A DNA stretch of 5,990 nt from Actinomycetota bacterium (lineage in GTDB: Bacteria > Actinomycetota > Acidimicrobiia > Spongiisociales > ZC4RG35). The notes beneath the pieces are model-generated. The model did no database searches and was not told the origin of the DNA. It saw only the letters and a list, made by a program, of their open reading frames with translations. The DNA is taken from NCBI GenBank assembly GCA_022615295.1, contig JAKEHF010000187.1:1-5990 (forward strand), in the 5' to 3' direction. The position numbers and the translations under genes are program-made. Positions 5,362 through 5,990 of the stretch are shown here, in pieces. Within the stretch, counting starts at the first letter, position 1, and each line of letters begins with the position of its first letter.

Positions 5362-5457
5362 GGAGGCGTACGGACGCCTGGTGGGTCCCGCGGTCTTCAA
5401 AACCGTTGAGAGGCCATGACGGTCTCTGGCGGGTTCGATTCCCGTCCGCCTCCGCCA
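5362..5457 (+). tRNA. selC: tRNA-Sec (anticodon TCA), CCA encoded
   Basis: A 96-base class II tRNA with the selenocysteine layout. The acceptor arm is GGAGGCGT (5362-5369) with CCGCCTCC (5446-5453): seven Watson-Crick pairs plus a T/C opposition at the eighth position. The anticodon stem GCGGT/ACCGT encloses the loop CTTCAAA, with anticodon TCA at 5397-5399 reading UGA. A long variable arm, AGAGGCC/GGTCTCT (5409-5415 with 5421-5427), pairs over 7 bp including one G-T. The T arm GCGGG-TTCGATT-CCCGT has a G-T at its outer pair, as in the E. coli tRNA. A G discriminator and CCA (5455-5457) are encoded. The extended D stem (5372-5377 with 5383-5388) has one G/G opposition. SelA, SelB and SelD would be needed for function and are not in this window. 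Confidence 0.95.
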
Positions 5458-5477
5458 CCTCCCTGAACGCGAAGGCA

Positions 5478-5504
5478 CCGAGGGTGTGGAGAGGACACCC
5501 CCGG
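5478..5504 (+). terminator. Possible hairpin terminator after selC
   Basis: GGGTGT (5482-5487) pairs with ACACCC (5495-5500), extended by CCG/CGG across an A/C mismatch, with a GGAGAGG loop. It starts 20 bases after the tRNA. No T-run follows, but the sequence appears to change origin right after the stem, so the natural downstream bases may be missing. Confidence 0.4.
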
Positions 5505-5509
5505 CGCGC

Positions 5510-5990
5510 ATGGAGCCGGAGGTCACCCGGCCGATCGAGGATTCGGTTGCGGGTATTGAGGGAATTAAAACCTTAAAATCCGTGAGCCGCGAGGAGGTCA
5601 GCCAGATCAGTATCACTTTCCAGCCCGATCGCGATCCGGATGCCGCGGCGGCCGATGTGCGAGACAGAGTTTCACGGGCGCGCGACCAACTCCCGCGCGA
5701 AGTGGATGAACCTGTTATCTCGAAGGTCGATGTAGATGACCAGGCCATCATCTGGCTGGCGTTTTTCAGTGATCGGCACACCGCGCTCGAGATCACCGAT
5801 TTCGCCGACCGTTACGTCGAGGATCGGTTGCAATCCTTAGCGGGGGTCGCCAGCGTCATCATAGGCGGAGAGCGTCGCTATGCCATGCGGATCTGGCTGA
5901 ACCGGGCCCGCCTCGCGGGTTATGAGTTATCACCCCAGGATATCGAAGACGCCTTGAATCAGCGCAACGTCGAGATCCCGGCGGGCCGCA
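5510..5990 (+). CDS. RND efflux transporter permease (AcrB/HAE1 type), fragment lacking the N-terminus
   Basis: An uninterrupted frame of 160 codons runs off the right edge. It reads as the periplasmic porter region of an inner-membrane RND drug/proton antiporter. Recognisable blocks are EVTRPIEDSVAGIEGIKTLK, QISITFQPDRDPDAAAADVR, DQLPREVDEPVISK, GVASVIIGGERRYAMRIWLN and DIEDALNQRNVEIPAG. In AcrB this corresponds to about residues 57-197. The first ~55 residues, with the first transmembrane helix and the YPG motif, are absent, and the upstream bases carry a tRNA and hairpin instead. The ATG at 5510 has no Shine-Dalgarno and is probably just an internal methionine. Codons such as TTA, AAA, ATT and GTT are frequent here and rare in the other genes, pointing to a different, probably proteobacterial, source. 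It is likely a chimeric join, not a working gene start. Confidence 0.85.
   Translation, partial: MEPEVTRPIEDSVAGIEGIKTLKSVSREEVSQISITFQPDRDPDAAAADVRDRVSRARDQLPREVDEPVISKVDVDDQAIIWLAFFSDRHTALEITDFADRYVEDRLQSLAGVASVIIGGERRYAMRIWLNRARLAGYELSPQDIEDALNQRNVEIPAGR

Noticed and set aside
4411..5409. Long plus-strand frame opposite the HTH gene (332 codons)
   Set aside because: It crosses the terminator, the HTH gene on the other strand and half of selC; composition and motifs give no support.
5314..5796. Minus-strand frame across selC and the RND fragment
   Set aside because: It spans a tRNA and is antisense to a clear RND porter domain; its serine/arginine-rich translation is typical of a shadow.
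1..5990. CRISPR array, insertion sequence, integrase or attachment repeats
   Set aside because: No regularly spaced direct repeats, transposase or recombinase motifs were seen, and I found no second copy of the selC 3' end that would mark an att site.

Overview
The window looks like a contig from a high-GC actinobacterium, possibly of the Acidimicrobiia type. This is inferred from strong G/C preference at third codon positions, a CBS-type enzyme closest in motif layout to the mycobacterial one, a heme A synthase implying aerobic aa3-type respiration, and apparent leaderless promoters (a TANNNT box 6-9 bases before each start codon, with no Shine-Dalgarno). The exact taxon cannot be fixed from sequence alone.

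Layout. Bases 1-1117 hold the C-terminal half of a YyaL/COG1331 protein, whose first ~80 bases do not fit the family and may lie across a junction. It converges on, and overlaps by 12 bp, a metallo-beta-lactamase-fold hydrolase (1106-1909, minus). That gene is divergent from soxR (1971-2432, plus), a MerR-family [2Fe-2S] redox sensor, and the two share a 20-bp inverted repeat that closely matches the known SoxR box. soxR overlaps convergently by 17 bp with ctaA/COX15 (2416-3297, minus). ctaA is divergent from a PLP-dependent cystathionine beta-synthase-type enzyme (3366-4319, plus) that lacks CBS domains and is closed by a strong hairpin.

Bases 4350-4593 carry no convincing gene but are highly structured. 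The plus strand ends in a hairpin followed by six T, contains a stretch almost identical to the 3' end of 16S rRNA (anti-Shine-Dalgarno), and can fold in two mutually exclusive ways. I call it a candidate non-coding RNA. It runs tail-to-tail into a membrane-anchored Xre-type regulator (4594-5301, minus).

A selenocysteine tRNA (selC, anticodon TCA, encoded CCA) lies at 5362-5457, divergent from that regulator, so the organism should make selenoproteins; no other sel gene is in view.

From about 5505-5510 to the end, base composition and codon use change abruptly, and the frame reads as the porter domain of a proteobacterial-looking RND efflux pump without its N-terminus. This is most simply a chimeric join (assembly or amplification), although recombination next to a tRNA gene is possible. 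Functionally, the clear theme is redox and sulfur/selenium metabolism: SoxR sensing, heme A synthesis, transsulfuration and selenocysteine decoding. The genes are mostly single transcription units rather than one operon.
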